Shown in pieces: positions 16,000 through 24,649 of a stretch of 33,680 nucleotides of DNA; positions within the stretch are counted from its first letter, which is position 1; every line of letters starts with the position of its first letter. Where the stretch lies: assembly GCA_017962315.1 (NCBI GenBank), contig JAGCVN010000090.1, positions 1 through 33,680 on the forward strand. Direction: 5' to 3'. The DNA comes from Kiritimatiellia bacterium (lineage in GTDB: Bacteria > Verrucomicrobiota > Kiritimatiellia > RFP12 > UBA1067). Below the pieces are notes generated by a model that saw only the letters and a list, made by a program, of their open reading frames with translations, had not been told where the DNA came from and did not search any database. Both the position numbers and the translations under genes were made by a program.

Positions 16000-17433
16000 A
16001 TGGATGTGGACAGGTTGACGTGGACGGACCGTATCGGATTCGGCGCGGGGGATTTCGCGCAGAACCTCGTGTATGCGGCGGTCGGCAGTTATCTGCTTTT
16101 TTTCTACACGGACGTAATAGACCTTCCCCCGGCCATTGCAGCGTCGGTGTTTTTTGTTGTGCAGATTGTGGATACAGCTTGTGAGCCGTTTGTCGGCGTG
16201 TTTATCGACCGGGTCAATCCGCCTTGGGGCAAGTACCGGTCGTATCTCCTTCTTGCCGGATTGCCGCTCGTACTCTCCGCCGTGTTGTGTTTTACCCATC
16301 TGCCCGTGGAAGGTGTCTTCGTGTGGAAAATCTTGTACGCCTACGCGGCATATGCGGGGTTCAGTCTGCTATTTGCAGTCGTGAATGTCGCTTACGGGGC
16401 GCTCAACGCCTCGCTTTCGCGAGAGACGGACGAGATCACCCTTCTCACTACCGTTCGAATTTTTATGGCGAATGCCGGTTGTCTCGCCGCGATGGTGGGG
16501 ATTCCTCTCTTTGTCGCTTCGTTCGCGAGTGAAAGGGTGTTGCCCTGGCGCATGATGCTGTTCATGGGGTTTGGGATGTTGCCATCCTTCGTCTTTATGC
16601 CGTTCCTTCCGGCACTCAGACGGTTTTTCGGTAAAAGAAACCTTTTTTTCGTGTTCGCATCCGTCGCCGTCGCCGGTATGGCCGCACTCTACGTCTTGAG
16701 CCGGTTATGGCGTGTTGCGGATCATCCTGGACTGATTTATGCCGCACAGTTTGTAAAGGCATCGGGTATTATCGTTGCAACGGGGTATATGTGGACGTTT
16801 GTCCCGGAGGTGATCGCGTATTCGGAACATCGAACGGGGCGGCGTATGTCGGGGATCGTGAATGCCGTCATGGGGTGCTTCTGCCGGCTTGGAATGGCGT
16901 TCGGTAAAGTTCTTTCGGGGGGTGTCCTCGCCTGGACGGGATATCGAGCCGCCGTTGCAGAAGGGAAGATTTCTCTGCCGACAGAACCCCGCGCCTGGTT
17001 CTGGACGATGGTGGGACTCGCGACGCTTGCCGCCGCGTTACTTGTCTTTTCTTTTACTCGGATCCGGGAACGTGTGGTGATGGACGCGGCAGAGTCCGCT
17101 CTGGTGAAGGTGGGGGACTTGTGGCGGGAATTCTTCCGGAACGCGCCTCTTCGGCTTCTCTCGCTCTTCTTTGTGGTGGTGTTCGCCATGTTTTCGGTCG
17201 GTAACGCGGCGGGTGTGTATTTTATGAACGGGTTGGAAGAACAGCCACCGTCCGCAGGGGAGGGGATACGTTGGCTCGTCTGCATCATTCCTTCCCTCCT
17301 CCTTGCCGTTGCTGCGGCCGTCATCGCCCGTTATCCGCTTAGCGACGACCTTGTAGCCCGTCTTAATCGCGAAATCAGCGGCAAGTCCGCAGCCCGCGCC
17401 TTGCACGGGAATGAAAATGAGGATACGTTTTGA
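16000..17433 (+). CDS. GPH-family (MelB-type) sugar:cation symporter
   Basis: A 477-residue integral membrane protein with about 12 hydrophobic segments. It begins like the glycoside-pentoside-hexuronide:cation symporter family: DRIGFGAGDFAQNLVYAAVGSYLLFFYTDVI, then DTACEPFVGVFIDRVNPPWGKYRSYLL, matching the MelB motif in which the Asp and Arg/Lys residues of helices II-IV bind the cation. The central EVIAYSEHRTGRRMSGIVNAV is also family-typical. Known role: uptake of sugars, glycosides or uronides with Na+ or H+; the substrate here is unknown but probably the product of the DUF4838 protein (inference). The ribosome site is weak, so expression may depend on the Rpn gene 24 bases upstream. Confidence 0.88.
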   Translation: MDVDRLTWTDRIGFGAGDFAQNLVYAAVGSYLLFFYTDVIDLPPAIAASVFFVVQIVDTACEPFVGVFIDRVNPPWGKYRSYLLLAGLPLVLSAVLCFTHLPVEGVFVWKILYAYAAYAGFSLLFAVVNVAYGALNASLSRETDEITLLTTVRIFMANAGCLAAMVGIPLFVASFASERVLPWRMMLFMGFGMLPSFVFMPFLPALRRFFGKRNLFFVFASVAVAGMAALYVLSRLWRVADHPGLIYAAQFVKASGIIVATGYMWTFVPEVIAYSEHRTGRRMSGIVNAVMGCFCRLGMAFGKVLSGGVLAWTGYRAAVAEGKISLPTEPRAWFWTMVGLATLAAALLVFSFTRIRERVVMDAAESALVKVGDLWREFFRNAPLRLLSLFFVVVFAMFSVGNAAGVYFMNGLEEQPPSAGEGIRWLVCIIPSLLLAVAAAVIARYPLSDDLVARLNREISGKSAARALHGNENEDTF

Positions 17434-17444
17434 CTGGAAACGAT

Positions 17445-17573
17445 ATGAACAACTTTTATGAGGAGCCGGACGGAATTCGAGACCCGGATGCAAAACGCCG
17501 CGCGGTTGTGTGGCGAGAAACAAAAAATGTTGTTTTTACAAGTTGTTTCTGTTGGTTTCAATATAACGTATAG
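17445..17573 (+). pseudogene. Possible 5' stub of a lost gene downstream of the transporter
   Basis: An ATG lies 12 bases after the transporter stop with GGAAA before it, as expected for the next gene of an operon. It opens a 42-codon frame whose first 14 or so residues (MNNFYEEPDGIRDP) look protein-like. From about 17488 the DNA belongs to a dispersed repeat, and the frame ends at TAG 17571-17573 in low-complexity Cys/Phe-rich sequence. This fits a gene cut off by repeat invasion or a deletion, but a chance frame is possible. Confidence 0.3.
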
Positions 17574-17620
17574 GTAAGCTCACCGCCCACGCTTTACACG
17601 GGAATGTAACTGTGGGTAAC
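17488..17620 (+). repeat. Dispersed composite repeat, distant copy of 2922-3046 (inverted)
   Basis: Aligns end to end with the reverse complement of 2922-3046: aaaacgccgcgc at 17492-17503, atgttgt-tttacaagttgttt, tatagg-aag, ccgcccacgctt and gggtaac. The copies have diverged but stay collinear. The rest of the gap, 17621-18069, holds one more shared block (17660-17690) and no credible gene. Confidence 0.65.
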
Positions 17621-17659
17621 TTTGTGGCTCTTCAGTGTTTTTGCGGCAAGGGAGCTGCA

Positions 17660-17690
17660 ATTTTTTAACGAAGAGGCGCAGAGAAAGGAG
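17660..17690 (+). repeat. 'cgcagagacgc' type repeat, third copy
   Basis: A T-rich run, then aacgaagaggcgcagagaaagg; it matches the reverse complement of 2788-2826 in both sequence and internal order. With 17488-17620 it shows that the same set of repeats, in the same relative order, occupies both large intergenic gaps. Confidence 0.55.
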
Positions 17691-18069
17691 GGACGCGCCC
17701 CGTCGCGTCCGATGCGGGGAGGGCAATGTCTCCGACGCCTTCGTTGCGGCAGGGCAGTCGTTTTATCTCTGGGCCTACGCGTTCAAAAACGAACGGGATT
17801 TCCTCCCGTCGCTTTTCCGGGAAAACCGTCGTTTCACACCTCGAAAATGCCCTTTACTGGTTGGATCAGGCCCACACTCATGCACGAAGTCCCCATCGCG
17901 ATTGCAAAAATTGTTCGCAGATCGCGAGGGCTACTAATCCACATTTGTATGTATGCAGTTGTGAACATGAATGAATAGTATCTTCCCGTTTATGTTGTAT
18001 CTATGCCGTTTTGTCAACAGAAATGGAGGTGCTACGGAAATAAAACTTGGCTGTTTACACCGAAATACA

Positions 18070-18098
18070 TTGACTTACTTGGGAAAATGGGGGAAAAT
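18070..18098 (+). promoter_or_regulatory. Putative promoter of the DUF1846 gene
   Basis: TTGACT (18070-18075), 17 bases, GAAAAT (18093-18098). The -35 is good and the -10 moderate. It lies 38 bases before the ATG at 18137, which has AGGAAAGAG as its ribosome site. The same pair of hexamers and spacing occurs upstream of thrS. Confidence 0.4.
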
Positions 18099-18136
18099 TC
18101 AATTCCGTTCTTAGTAAAACAGGAAAGAGTGAGACT

Positions 18137-19654
18137 ATGCAGCGGATCGGTTTTGACAACGAGAAGTATCTGGCGGAACAGACGGCGGAAATTCTTCGTC
18201 GTGCGGAGAAGAACGGGAACAAGCTTTATCTGGAGTTCGGCGGGAAACTGATGCAGGACCTCCATGCCGCAAGAATCCTTCCGGGCTACGACCCGAACGT
18301 GAAACTGCGGTTGCTCCAACAACTCAAAGACAAGGCGGAGATTTTACTCTGCATCTACGCAGGTGATATCGAACGCAAGAAGATGCGCGCCGATTTCGGG
18401 ATTTCATACGAGAGCGACACGTTGCGTCTGATCGACGGGTTGCGCGGTCTCGGCCTTCTTGTACGCGCAGTGGTCATCACCCGTTACAACGGACAGAAAC
18501 CGGCTCAACAGTTCCGCGCCAGGCTGGAACACCGCGGCATCAAGGTTTACTACCATTACGCCACGCAGGGATATCCGGCGGATGTGGATACGATCGTCAG
18601 TGAAAAAGGGTACGGTGCGAACGAATTCGTCCAGACGGAACGCCCCATCGTTGTGGTCACTGCGCCTGGCCCGGGAAGCGGGAAACTCGCCACCTGCCTG
18701 ACCCAGCTCTACCATGAACACAAGCAGGGGCGCATGGCGGGATACGCGAAGTTCGAGACGTTTCCTGTCTGGGACTTGGCGCTCGAACATCCCGTCAATA
18801 TCGCCTACGAGGCGGCTACGGCCGATTTGAAAGATTACAACATGGTCGATCCCTACCACCTCGAAACCTACGGCATCGAGTCCATCAACTACAACCGTGA
18901 CGTCGCCGCCTTCCCGTTGCTCCGCGCGATCTGGGAGAAAATGACGAACGACGCCTGTCCGTACAAGTCGCCCACGGACATGGGCGTGAACAAAATCAAG
19001 TGCGGGATCATCGATGACGAGGTTGTCCGCGAGGCTTCCTGCCAGGAGGTCATCCGTCGTTATTTCCGCCATCTCTGCGAGTATACGGCGGGGCAGGGGG
19101 AGCAGTCCACGCTCGACCGAGCCGACGAATTGATGCAGAAACTGGGGCTCCATCCGGAAGACCGTCCCGTTGTCAAACCGGCGCGTGAGGCGAGCCTCCT
19201 CTGTAAGAAACAGGGCAAAGGGCATAACGGGATTTTCGTCGGAGCCGCGTTGAAACTACGCGACGGGCGCGTCGTGACCGGTAAGAATTCAGATGATGTC
19301 CATGCCGCTGCTGCGGTTGTCTTGAATGCGGTCAAGGTGCTTGCCGGGATTCCCGATTCTCTCCACCTCCTCGCCCCGGAGATCGTGCAGTCCATCATCC
19401 ATATGAAACACGAGATTCTGAAAAGCAAGTACAGCAGCTTGAACCTGGACGAGGCGATGATCGCCCTCGCCATCGGCTCGCCCAGCAACCCGGCAGACCA
19501 GGTCGCGATGGAGAAGATGATAGAATTACGCGACTGCGAGATGCACATGACGCATATGCCGACGCCCGGCGATGCAGCCGGTCTGCGGCGGATCGGGATC
19601 CGTTGCACGACGGATCCGTTCTTCGCCTCTTCCGACCTTTTCATCGACGCTTAG
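18137..19654 (+). CDS. DUF1846 domain-containing protein
   Basis: A 505-residue protein matching the DUF1846 family over its full length. Recognisable segments: RIGFDNEKYLAEQTAEI at the start, LYLEFGGKLMQDLHAARILPGYDPN, LLCIYAGDIERKKMRADFGISY, VVITRYNG, YATQGYPADVDTIVS, the P-loop-like TAPGPGSGKLATCL (about 177-190), FETFPVWDL, and IIDDEVVREASCQEVIRRYF. Structures of this family exist, but to my knowledge its biochemical role is unproven; the Gly-rich loop suggests nucleotide or phosphate binding. No signal peptide, so cytoplasmic. It is a single gene with its own promoter, convergent with nnr, and no functional hint comes from its neighbours. Confidence 0.93.
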   Translation: MQRIGFDNEKYLAEQTAEILRRAEKNGNKLYLEFGGKLMQDLHAARILPGYDPNVKLRLLQQLKDKAEILLCIYAGDIERKKMRADFGISYESDTLRLIDGLRGLGLLVRAVVITRYNGQKPAQQFRARLEHRGIKVYYHYATQGYPADVDTIVSEKGYGANEFVQTERPIVVVTAPGPGSGKLATCLTQLYHEHKQGRMAGYAKFETFPVWDLALEHPVNIAYEAATADLKDYNMVDPYHLETYGIESINYNRDVAAFPLLRAIWEKMTNDACPYKSPTDMGVNKIKCGIIDDEVVREASCQEVIRRYFRHLCEYTAGQGEQSTLDRADELMQKLGLHPEDRPVVKPAREASLLCKKQGKGHNGIFVGAALKLRDGRVVTGKNSDDVHAAAAVVLNAVKVLAGIPDSLHLLAPEIVQSIIHMKHEILKSKYSSLNLDEAMIALAIGSPSNPADQVAMEKMIELRDCEMHMTHMPTPGDAAGLRRIGIRCTTDPFFASSDLFIDA

Positions 19655-19717
19655 CCGCCGATGCGGGGCGGGTGAGGAGCGGCTTGTTTTGTTCTTGAAG
19701 CGCAAGTTTCAAGCGTT

Positions 19718-21250
19718 CTAGATCGCCTGTCTCTTGTAGTTGTAAAGCCCTCTCTTGGTCAACGATAGGGCAGAGGCGAGGGAAAGCGGCGTGACCGCGC
19801 GCGGACCGTCCTGCCAGGCGACGAGATTGCCTGCGTGTCCATGTGCCCAGACGGCGAGACAGGCAGCGTCAAAGGCGTCCATCCCTTGTGCAAACAATCC
19901 GCCGACAAGCCCGGCCAGTACGTCGCCCGTTCCTCCTGTCGCCATACCGGAATTGCCCGTCAGGTTTAACCAGGGCTCTCTCTTCGGGCGGCAGACGAGC
20001 GTACCTGCACCTTTGAGGACGGCGACGGCGTTGTAACGGTCGGCGAGTTCACGAACGGCTTCTGTTCTGTTGTCCTGGATTTCCGACACTGCACAACCGA
20101 GCAGCCGGGCCGCCTCTCCGGGATGGGGCGTGAGGATGGCGCTCCCGTCATCGAAACGGAATCCCGGCGTCTGCGCGAGCAGATTCAAACCGTCTGCGTC
20201 GACTACAGCCCGCTTGGCTTTGAGTTGGAAACGATTTCCCGGCACGGGGGGGCCGAGCCCCGGACCGTAGACTACGGCGTCAAATGCGGAGAAATCGGAG
20301 AGTTCTCTATATACTATGGCTTCTGGGACATGGATTGACGCCGCGACACGGCTCGTCTCTGGAACGGACAGCGACAGAAGTCCGACACCGCTTCTTGTCG
20401 CACCGAGCGCAGCGAGTATCGGCGCATGCGGATAACGTTCGCTCCCGCCCCGTATGCAGAGTTTTCCGAATGTTCCCTTGTTCGCGTGCCAGAGACGAGG
20501 CGGGATTTTTCGGAGAATTTCCGGCGCGGCGATGAAGCCGCCGATGCCACCGAACCCGGTGGTGGTCGCGGCATCGGCGATTTCATCCGGCATCCCGATG
20601 TCGGCGACTGTGACTTCGCCGAACACACTTGCGTTCGCAGGGTTGGAGAAGCCGGTCTTCGGTCGGGCAAAGGTGACTGTCAGGTCGGCCCGGACGAACT
20701 CGCCGTCACCTGTTCCCGTGTCACCATTGATTCCCGACGGGATGTCTGCCGCGAGAATAAACGAATGGTCGCGCTGCGTGTTGATCCAGCGGATTGCAGA
20801 AGCGACGGTTCCGTGCGGAACGCCCTTGCAGCCGGTACCGAGCAACGCATCCACGAGAATGGCGTCGAGCGATATCGCCCCCGTCCGCTGTTCTGGAGAA
20901 TTCCAGTCATCCGGTCTGGGAAGGACGGAGTAGGGGATGTCTGCGTTTTTCATCCAGCTGAAGGCCTCGAGTGCGTCACCTTTGAGGGTGTCGGGATACG
21001 TGACCATCCAGATTTCGGATAAAAAACCGGCGAGGCGCAAGGCTTTGGCCGCGACGAAGGCATCGCCGCCGTTGTTTCCTTTCCCCGCCAAAAGAAGGAC
21101 ACGCCGCGTACCTTTCAAACGGGCGATGGCTGCGACATGGCGCGCCAATTCCGTTCCGGCCCGCAGCATGAGGGCCAGTCCATCCGTCTGCGGACGTTGC
21201 TGGGCTGCACGATCGGCGGCTTGCATCTGGGCAACGGAAACAAAACGCAT
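19718..21250 (-). CDS. nnr: Bifunctional NAD(P)H-hydrate epimerase / ADP-dependent NAD(P)H-hydrate dehydratase
   Basis: Repairs hydrated NAD(P)H: the N-terminal YjeF_N domain interconverts the R and S hydrates and the C-terminal carbohydrate-kinase-like domain dehydrates the S form using ADP. The length, 510 residues, is normal for the fused form. Seen: VAQMQAADRAAQ, the dinucleotide loop LLLAGKGNNGGDAFVAAKAL (about 52-71), DALLGTGCKG and AADIPSGINGDTG in the epimerase half; WHANKGTFGKLCIRGGSERYPHAPILAA, ILTPHPGEAARLLG and the catalytic GMATGGTGDVLAGLVGGL in the dehydratase half. It is the last gene of a tkt-GYF-nnr group, starting 9 bases after the GYF gene, and is convergent with the DUF1846 gene. 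Confidence 0.95.
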   Translation of the reverse strand: MRFVSVAQMQAADRAAQQRPQTDGLALMLRAGTELARHVAAIARLKGTRRVLLLAGKGNNGGDAFVAAKALRLAGFLSEIWMVTYPDTLKGDALEAFSWMKNADIPYSVLPRPDDWNSPEQRTGAISLDAILVDALLGTGCKGVPHGTVASAIRWINTQRDHSFILAADIPSGINGDTGTGDGEFVRADLTVTFARPKTGFSNPANASVFGEVTVADIGMPDEIADAATTTGFGGIGGFIAAPEILRKIPPRLWHANKGTFGKLCIRGGSERYPHAPILAALGATRSGVGLLSLSVPETSRVAASIHVPEAIVYRELSDFSAFDAVVYGPGLGPPVPGNRFQLKAKRAVVDADGLNLLAQTPGFRFDDGSAILTPHPGEAARLLGCAVSEIQDNRTEAVRELADRYNAVAVLKGAGTLVCRPKREPWLNLTGNSGMATGGTGDVLAGLVGGLFAQGMDAFDAACLAVWAHGHAGNLVAWQDGPRAVTPLSLASALSLTKRGLYNYKRQAI

Positions 21251-21259
21251 TGCGTTCTC

Positions 21260-22504
21260 CTATTCAAGCGGGACGAGGTCTTTACGCCACTGGTGGATGA
21301 AGGCGAGCGAATAGCCCCGGAAAAAGAACGTGGCGGGCAGAAGGAGAACGGTGCCGACATACGGCAACGCCAAGAGGATGCCACCGATGAACAGCGAACC
21401 GACGATGGCTAGTAGATAGACGAAAAACCACACCAGAAAGAGAACGTACATCAACAGATAATAGCCGAGAAGCCGGAAGGGGCGCTGCCAACAGAGGGAG
21501 AAGAACGAACGCCAGGCCGCATTTGCCGGGCATCCCTGCCAGTACATGACGGGAACGATGAATTCGCGGATGACGCTCCGGACGGCAGCGTAGGTCAACA
21601 GCTCGACGCTAAGGAAGCTTGCGAACCAGATGAACGGGATAACGAACTTTACATCCCACGCCTTGCCGTTCGCCAGATAAGGTTGGAGGATGTTTCGGTA
21701 TCCGTATACCAATGTGAGTCCGAGCACGATTAAGGAGAGGAAGTAGAAACCGACTTCCCAGCGAAAAAGATGGTGTGCGGCATAACGGGAATTCCGCCAG
21801 ACCGTCTGGATGCTTTCGTCCGGATGGTACCAGCGGTGGAGAAACATAAACTCTCCCCGGCATCGAAGAAAGAACGAAATCAGCGTGAAAACCAGAAAGA
21901 AACAGAGTATGCAGAAAAGGACAATCAAACCCGTCCGTGTATGAAGGTGCTGCATGGCCGTGTCGTATGCGGTATTGAACATTTGTTGAAGTTCCTTAAA
22001 CACGGCATCGGGGGACTGCCCGCCGGAATGGGCGACGGATCCGATTCCCAAATCACTCTTCGCCGGATTCGGCAAACGCAACGAGAAATTGAATCCGCAA
22101 AGCCAGGTACAGAAGGCGATACCCAGCCAGCGCGTAAAACGGCAGGAGACGAAAAGGACGTCCCGCATCCGGCGGAACGCCAGCACGGCCGATCCGAAAA
22201 CGGAGGGTACTTCCCCCTTTACCCCGCTCAACGGGACACGGTTGTGCGCAGATTCCATAAGGCGGTCGAGCGCCGGTTCGGGGGTGGGTGGGATGTCGGG
22301 CGGCAGCTCATTCACGTTGTCCACCGCATCTGGGAAGAGGTCTTCCACACCCCCCGCGTTCCGCCAGCGGTTTCCGAACCCCGGTTCCCAGACGAGATCT
22401 GTCCGGGAGAAACGGCCTTCCTGTGCGAAAGCTTTCATTTCTTCAAACGTGAAAGGACCGTGTTGCACGTTGTTCGTTGCGTAATACCAGACGCTTTCTG
22501 CCAT
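21260..22504 (-). CDS. GYF-domain (GYF_2/DUF4339) multi-pass membrane protein
   Basis: A 414-residue protein. The ATG at 22504 is preferred over an in-frame GTG at 22510 because GGAGGTGG then sits at normal distance. Residues 4-58 fit the bacterial GYF_2 domain: SVWYYATNNVQHGPFTFEEMKAFAQEGR, then DLVWEPGFGNRWRNAG. A Pro-rich linker (DIPPTPEPALD) leads into six or so hydrophobic segments: near 115-135, 190-215, 253-275, 300-320, 345-375 and 378-400. GYF domains bind proline-rich peptides in eukaryotes; in bacteria GYF_2 is often fused to membrane domains of unknown role. It lies between tkt (49 bases upstream) and nnr (9 bases downstream). Function unknown. Confidence 0.8.
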   Translation of the reverse strand: MAESVWYYATNNVQHGPFTFEEMKAFAQEGRFSRTDLVWEPGFGNRWRNAGGVEDLFPDAVDNVNELPPDIPPTPEPALDRLMESAHNRVPLSGVKGEVPSVFGSAVLAFRRMRDVLFVSCRFTRWLGIAFCTWLCGFNFSLRLPNPAKSDLGIGSVAHSGGQSPDAVFKELQQMFNTAYDTAMQHLHTRTGLIVLFCILCFFLVFTLISFFLRCRGEFMFLHRWYHPDESIQTVWRNSRYAAHHLFRWEVGFYFLSLIVLGLTLVYGYRNILQPYLANGKAWDVKFVIPFIWFASFLSVELLTYAAVRSVIREFIVPVMYWQGCPANAAWRSFFSLCWQRPFRLLGYYLLMYVLFLVWFFVYLLAIVGSLFIGGILLALPYVGTVLLLPATFFFRGYSLAFIHQWRKDLVPLE

Positions 22505-22553
22505 CTCCACCTCCGAAAAAGAACCCCGCCGGGAATCCGGCGGGGGCGATACG

Positions 22554-24572
22554 CTAACGCTTGAAAAGCTCGCGCGCTTTTGCGATCACGTTCTCAACGG
22601 TGAAACCGAACTTCTCGGCCAGTTTCTTGTAAGGACCGGAGGCACCGTAGGTGTCGAGCGTAATCGTCGCGGACGCACGGCACCCGATGAGGAACTTCTC
22701 CCATCCGAAGGAAGTCCCCGCTTCGATGACCAGACGTCGCGAGCAGTTCACGTCAATGACGCGGTCGCGGTACCCCTGGTTCTGCTTGGCGAAAAGCTCC
22801 CAGCTCGGCATGGAGATGACGCGGACGATCTTGTCGGTGATCTTCTGCGCGGCTTCAAGCGCGAGTTCCACTTCGGATCCGCTCGCGATCATCAAGAGGT
22901 CGGGCGTGTTGGCCACGTCGTTCGACTGCCAGAGGATGTAGGCCCCTTTTTCAAGGTTCGAGGCGGACGGCGCGTGCGCCCGCTCGATCACCTTCATGTT
23001 CTGGCGCGTGAGCAGGATGGCCGTCGGCCCCTTCTTGTTCTTGAGGGCGGCAACCCAGGCGGCCGCAGTTTCCGTCGGGTCTGCCGGACGGATCACCGTC
23101 AGACCCGGTATACAGCGGAGCGCGGCGAGCTGTTCGACGGGTTCATGCGTCGGTCCGTCTTCTCCGACATAGAAACTGTCGTGCGAGAAGACGTAAATGA
23201 CGGGAAGCCGCATCTGGCAGGCAAGGCGTATCGCGGGACGGCAGTAGTCGCTGAACACGAAGAACGTACCGCCGAAGACGCGGAATCCGCCGTGCGCGGC
23301 AATCCCGTTCATCATGCAGGACATCGCCAGTTCGCGGATGCCGAAGTGGAAGTTCCGTCCGCCGAACGCTCCCGCCGCGATGTCGCCCATCTCCTTTAGG
23401 TAGGTCTTGTTGGAGGGGGCAAGGTCGGCAGAACCACCGACGAGTTGCGGTAGGACTTTCGCCAATGCGTTCAATACGGTTCCGGAGGCATTGCGCGTGG
23501 CGACCGGTTTGTCGGGGTCGAACGAGGGAAGAATGTCGGCGATGTTTTCGGGGATGACATCCTCGTAACACTGTTTCCAGAGTTCCGCTTTCTCTGGTAC
23601 GGCCTTTTGCCATTCCCGGAATGCCCGCTTCCATTTGTTGTGGGCGGAGCGTCCTTTTGACTTTCGTTCGGCGAAGAGGGCGTAGACCTCCTCCGGCACG
23701 TAGAACGGCTGATCGACCGGCAGGCCGAGAGTCTGTTTGGTGAGGGCGACTTCCTCCACGCCAAGCGGGGCGCCGTGCGCTTCGGCTGTGTCGTGTTTGT
23801 TGGGTGATCCTTGCCCGATGTGCGTGTTGCAGACGATCAGCACGGGATGCCCCGTGAGCTTCATCGCCTTGCGAATCGCCTTGTCGATCTGGTCCGGATC
23901 GTGTCCGTTGATTTCCAGTACGTGCCAGTTGTAGGCTTTGAAGCGGAGTTTGACGTCGTCGCTGACGGAAAGGTCTGTCCCTCCTTCGATGGTGATGTGG
24001 TTGTTGTCGTAGAATACGACGAGTTTGTCGAGTTGCAAGTGCCCGGCGAGAGAACAGGCTTCGTGGCTGACGCCCTCCTCTAGGTCGCCGTCGCCGCAGA
24101 AGACCCACGTGCGATGGTCTACGACGTCGGGTTGCCCCTCAACGTTGAAACGCGCGGCGGCCATCCGTTCGGCGACGGCCATGCCGACGGCAGAGGCGAG
24201 TCCCTGCCCCAGCGGCCCCGTCGTGATCTCCACGCCTGGCGTGTGACCGCGTTCCGGATGTCCGGGGGTGAGGCTGTCGAGCTGGCGAAACTGCTTTAGG
24301 TCGTCGAGCGAGACCGGGTATCCCGCGAGGTGAAGCAGGGAATACAGGAGCATGGATCCGTGTCCGCCGCTCAGGACGAAACGGTCGCGGTCTTCCCACG
24401 TTGCGTCCGTGGGATCGATTTTGAGGTATTTCAGCCAAAGGACGGCGGCGATGTCCGCCAGGCCCATCGGTGCCCCGGGGTGGCCGGAATTCGCCGCCTG
24501 GATGGCGTCGATCGCCAATCCGCGGATCGTGTTCGCGGCGAGGAAAATCTGTTCGTTGGTCGGTTTTGTCAT
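22554..24572 (-). CDS. tkt: Transketolase
   Basis: Thiamine-diphosphate enzyme of the pentose phosphate pathway that transfers two-carbon units between sugar phosphates. It has 672 residues from the ATG at 24572, chosen for AAAGGAA upstream and the family N-terminus (FLAANTIRGLAIDAIQAANSGHPGAPMGLADI). The TPP site is GDGDLEEGVSHEACSLAGHL ... DNNHITIEG. Further segments: HDTAEAHGAPLG, FVFSDYCRPAIRLACQM with the preceding GIRELAMSCMMNGIA, the substrate motif YVFSHDSFYVGEDGPTHEPVEQLAALR, and the C-terminal SMPSWELFAKQ. The gene follows infC, from which a hairpin terminator separates it. No separate promoter was found in the 98-base gap. Confidence 0.97.
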   Translation of the reverse strand: MTKPTNEQIFLAANTIRGLAIDAIQAANSGHPGAPMGLADIAAVLWLKYLKIDPTDATWEDRDRFVLSGGHGSMLLYSLLHLAGYPVSLDDLKQFRQLDSLTPGHPERGHTPGVEITTGPLGQGLASAVGMAVAERMAAARFNVEGQPDVVDHRTWVFCGDGDLEEGVSHEACSLAGHLQLDKLVVFYDNNHITIEGGTDLSVSDDVKLRFKAYNWHVLEINGHDPDQIDKAIRKAMKLTGHPVLIVCNTHIGQGSPNKHDTAEAHGAPLGVEEVALTKQTLGLPVDQPFYVPEEVYALFAERKSKGRSAHNKWKRAFREWQKAVPEKAELWKQCYEDVIPENIADILPSFDPDKPVATRNASGTVLNALAKVLPQLVGGSADLAPSNKTYLKEMGDIAAGAFGGRNFHFGIRELAMSCMMNGIAAHGGFRVFGGTFFVFSDYCRPAIRLACQMRLPVIYVFSHDSFYVGEDGPTHEPVEQLAALRCIPGLTVIRPADPTETAAAWVAALKNKKGPTAILLTRQNMKVIERAHAPSASNLEKGAYILWQSNDVANTPDLLMIASGSEVELALEAAQKITDKIVRVISMPSWELFAKQNQGYRDRVIDVNCSRRLVIEAGTSFGWEKFLIGCRASATITLDTYGASGPYKKLAEKFGFTVENVIAKARELFKR

Positions 24573-24608
24573 GGTTGTGTTCCTTTCGTCAGGATTTCGG
24601 ACGGACAT

Positions 24609-24649
24609 AAAAATCGATGAAGTCCGACTCGCGCCGACTTCATCGATTT
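24609..24649 (-). terminator. Intrinsic terminator after infC, before tkt
   Basis: Perfect 14-bp inverted repeat, AAATCGATGAAGTC (24611-24624) with GACTTCATCGATTT (24636-24649), and an 11-base loop. On the minus strand the stem runs into TTTTTATG, so it has the form of a Rho-independent terminator for the thrS-infC transcript. The stem is AT-rich at its base. It ends about 36 bases upstream of the tkt ATG, so tkt transcription must start within or through it. Confidence 0.7.

Noticed and set aside
17622-17978. Open frames of about 80-120 codons in the gap before the DUF1846 gene
   Set aside because: No ribosome sites, overlapping frames of similar length, low-complexity Arg/Ser-rich products and overlap with the repeat at 17660-17690.
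19655-19717. Terminator between the convergent DUF1846 and nnr genes
   Set aside because: Only a weak 6-bp stem (CTTGAA/TTCAAG near 19695-19714) without a T tract; not sufficient.
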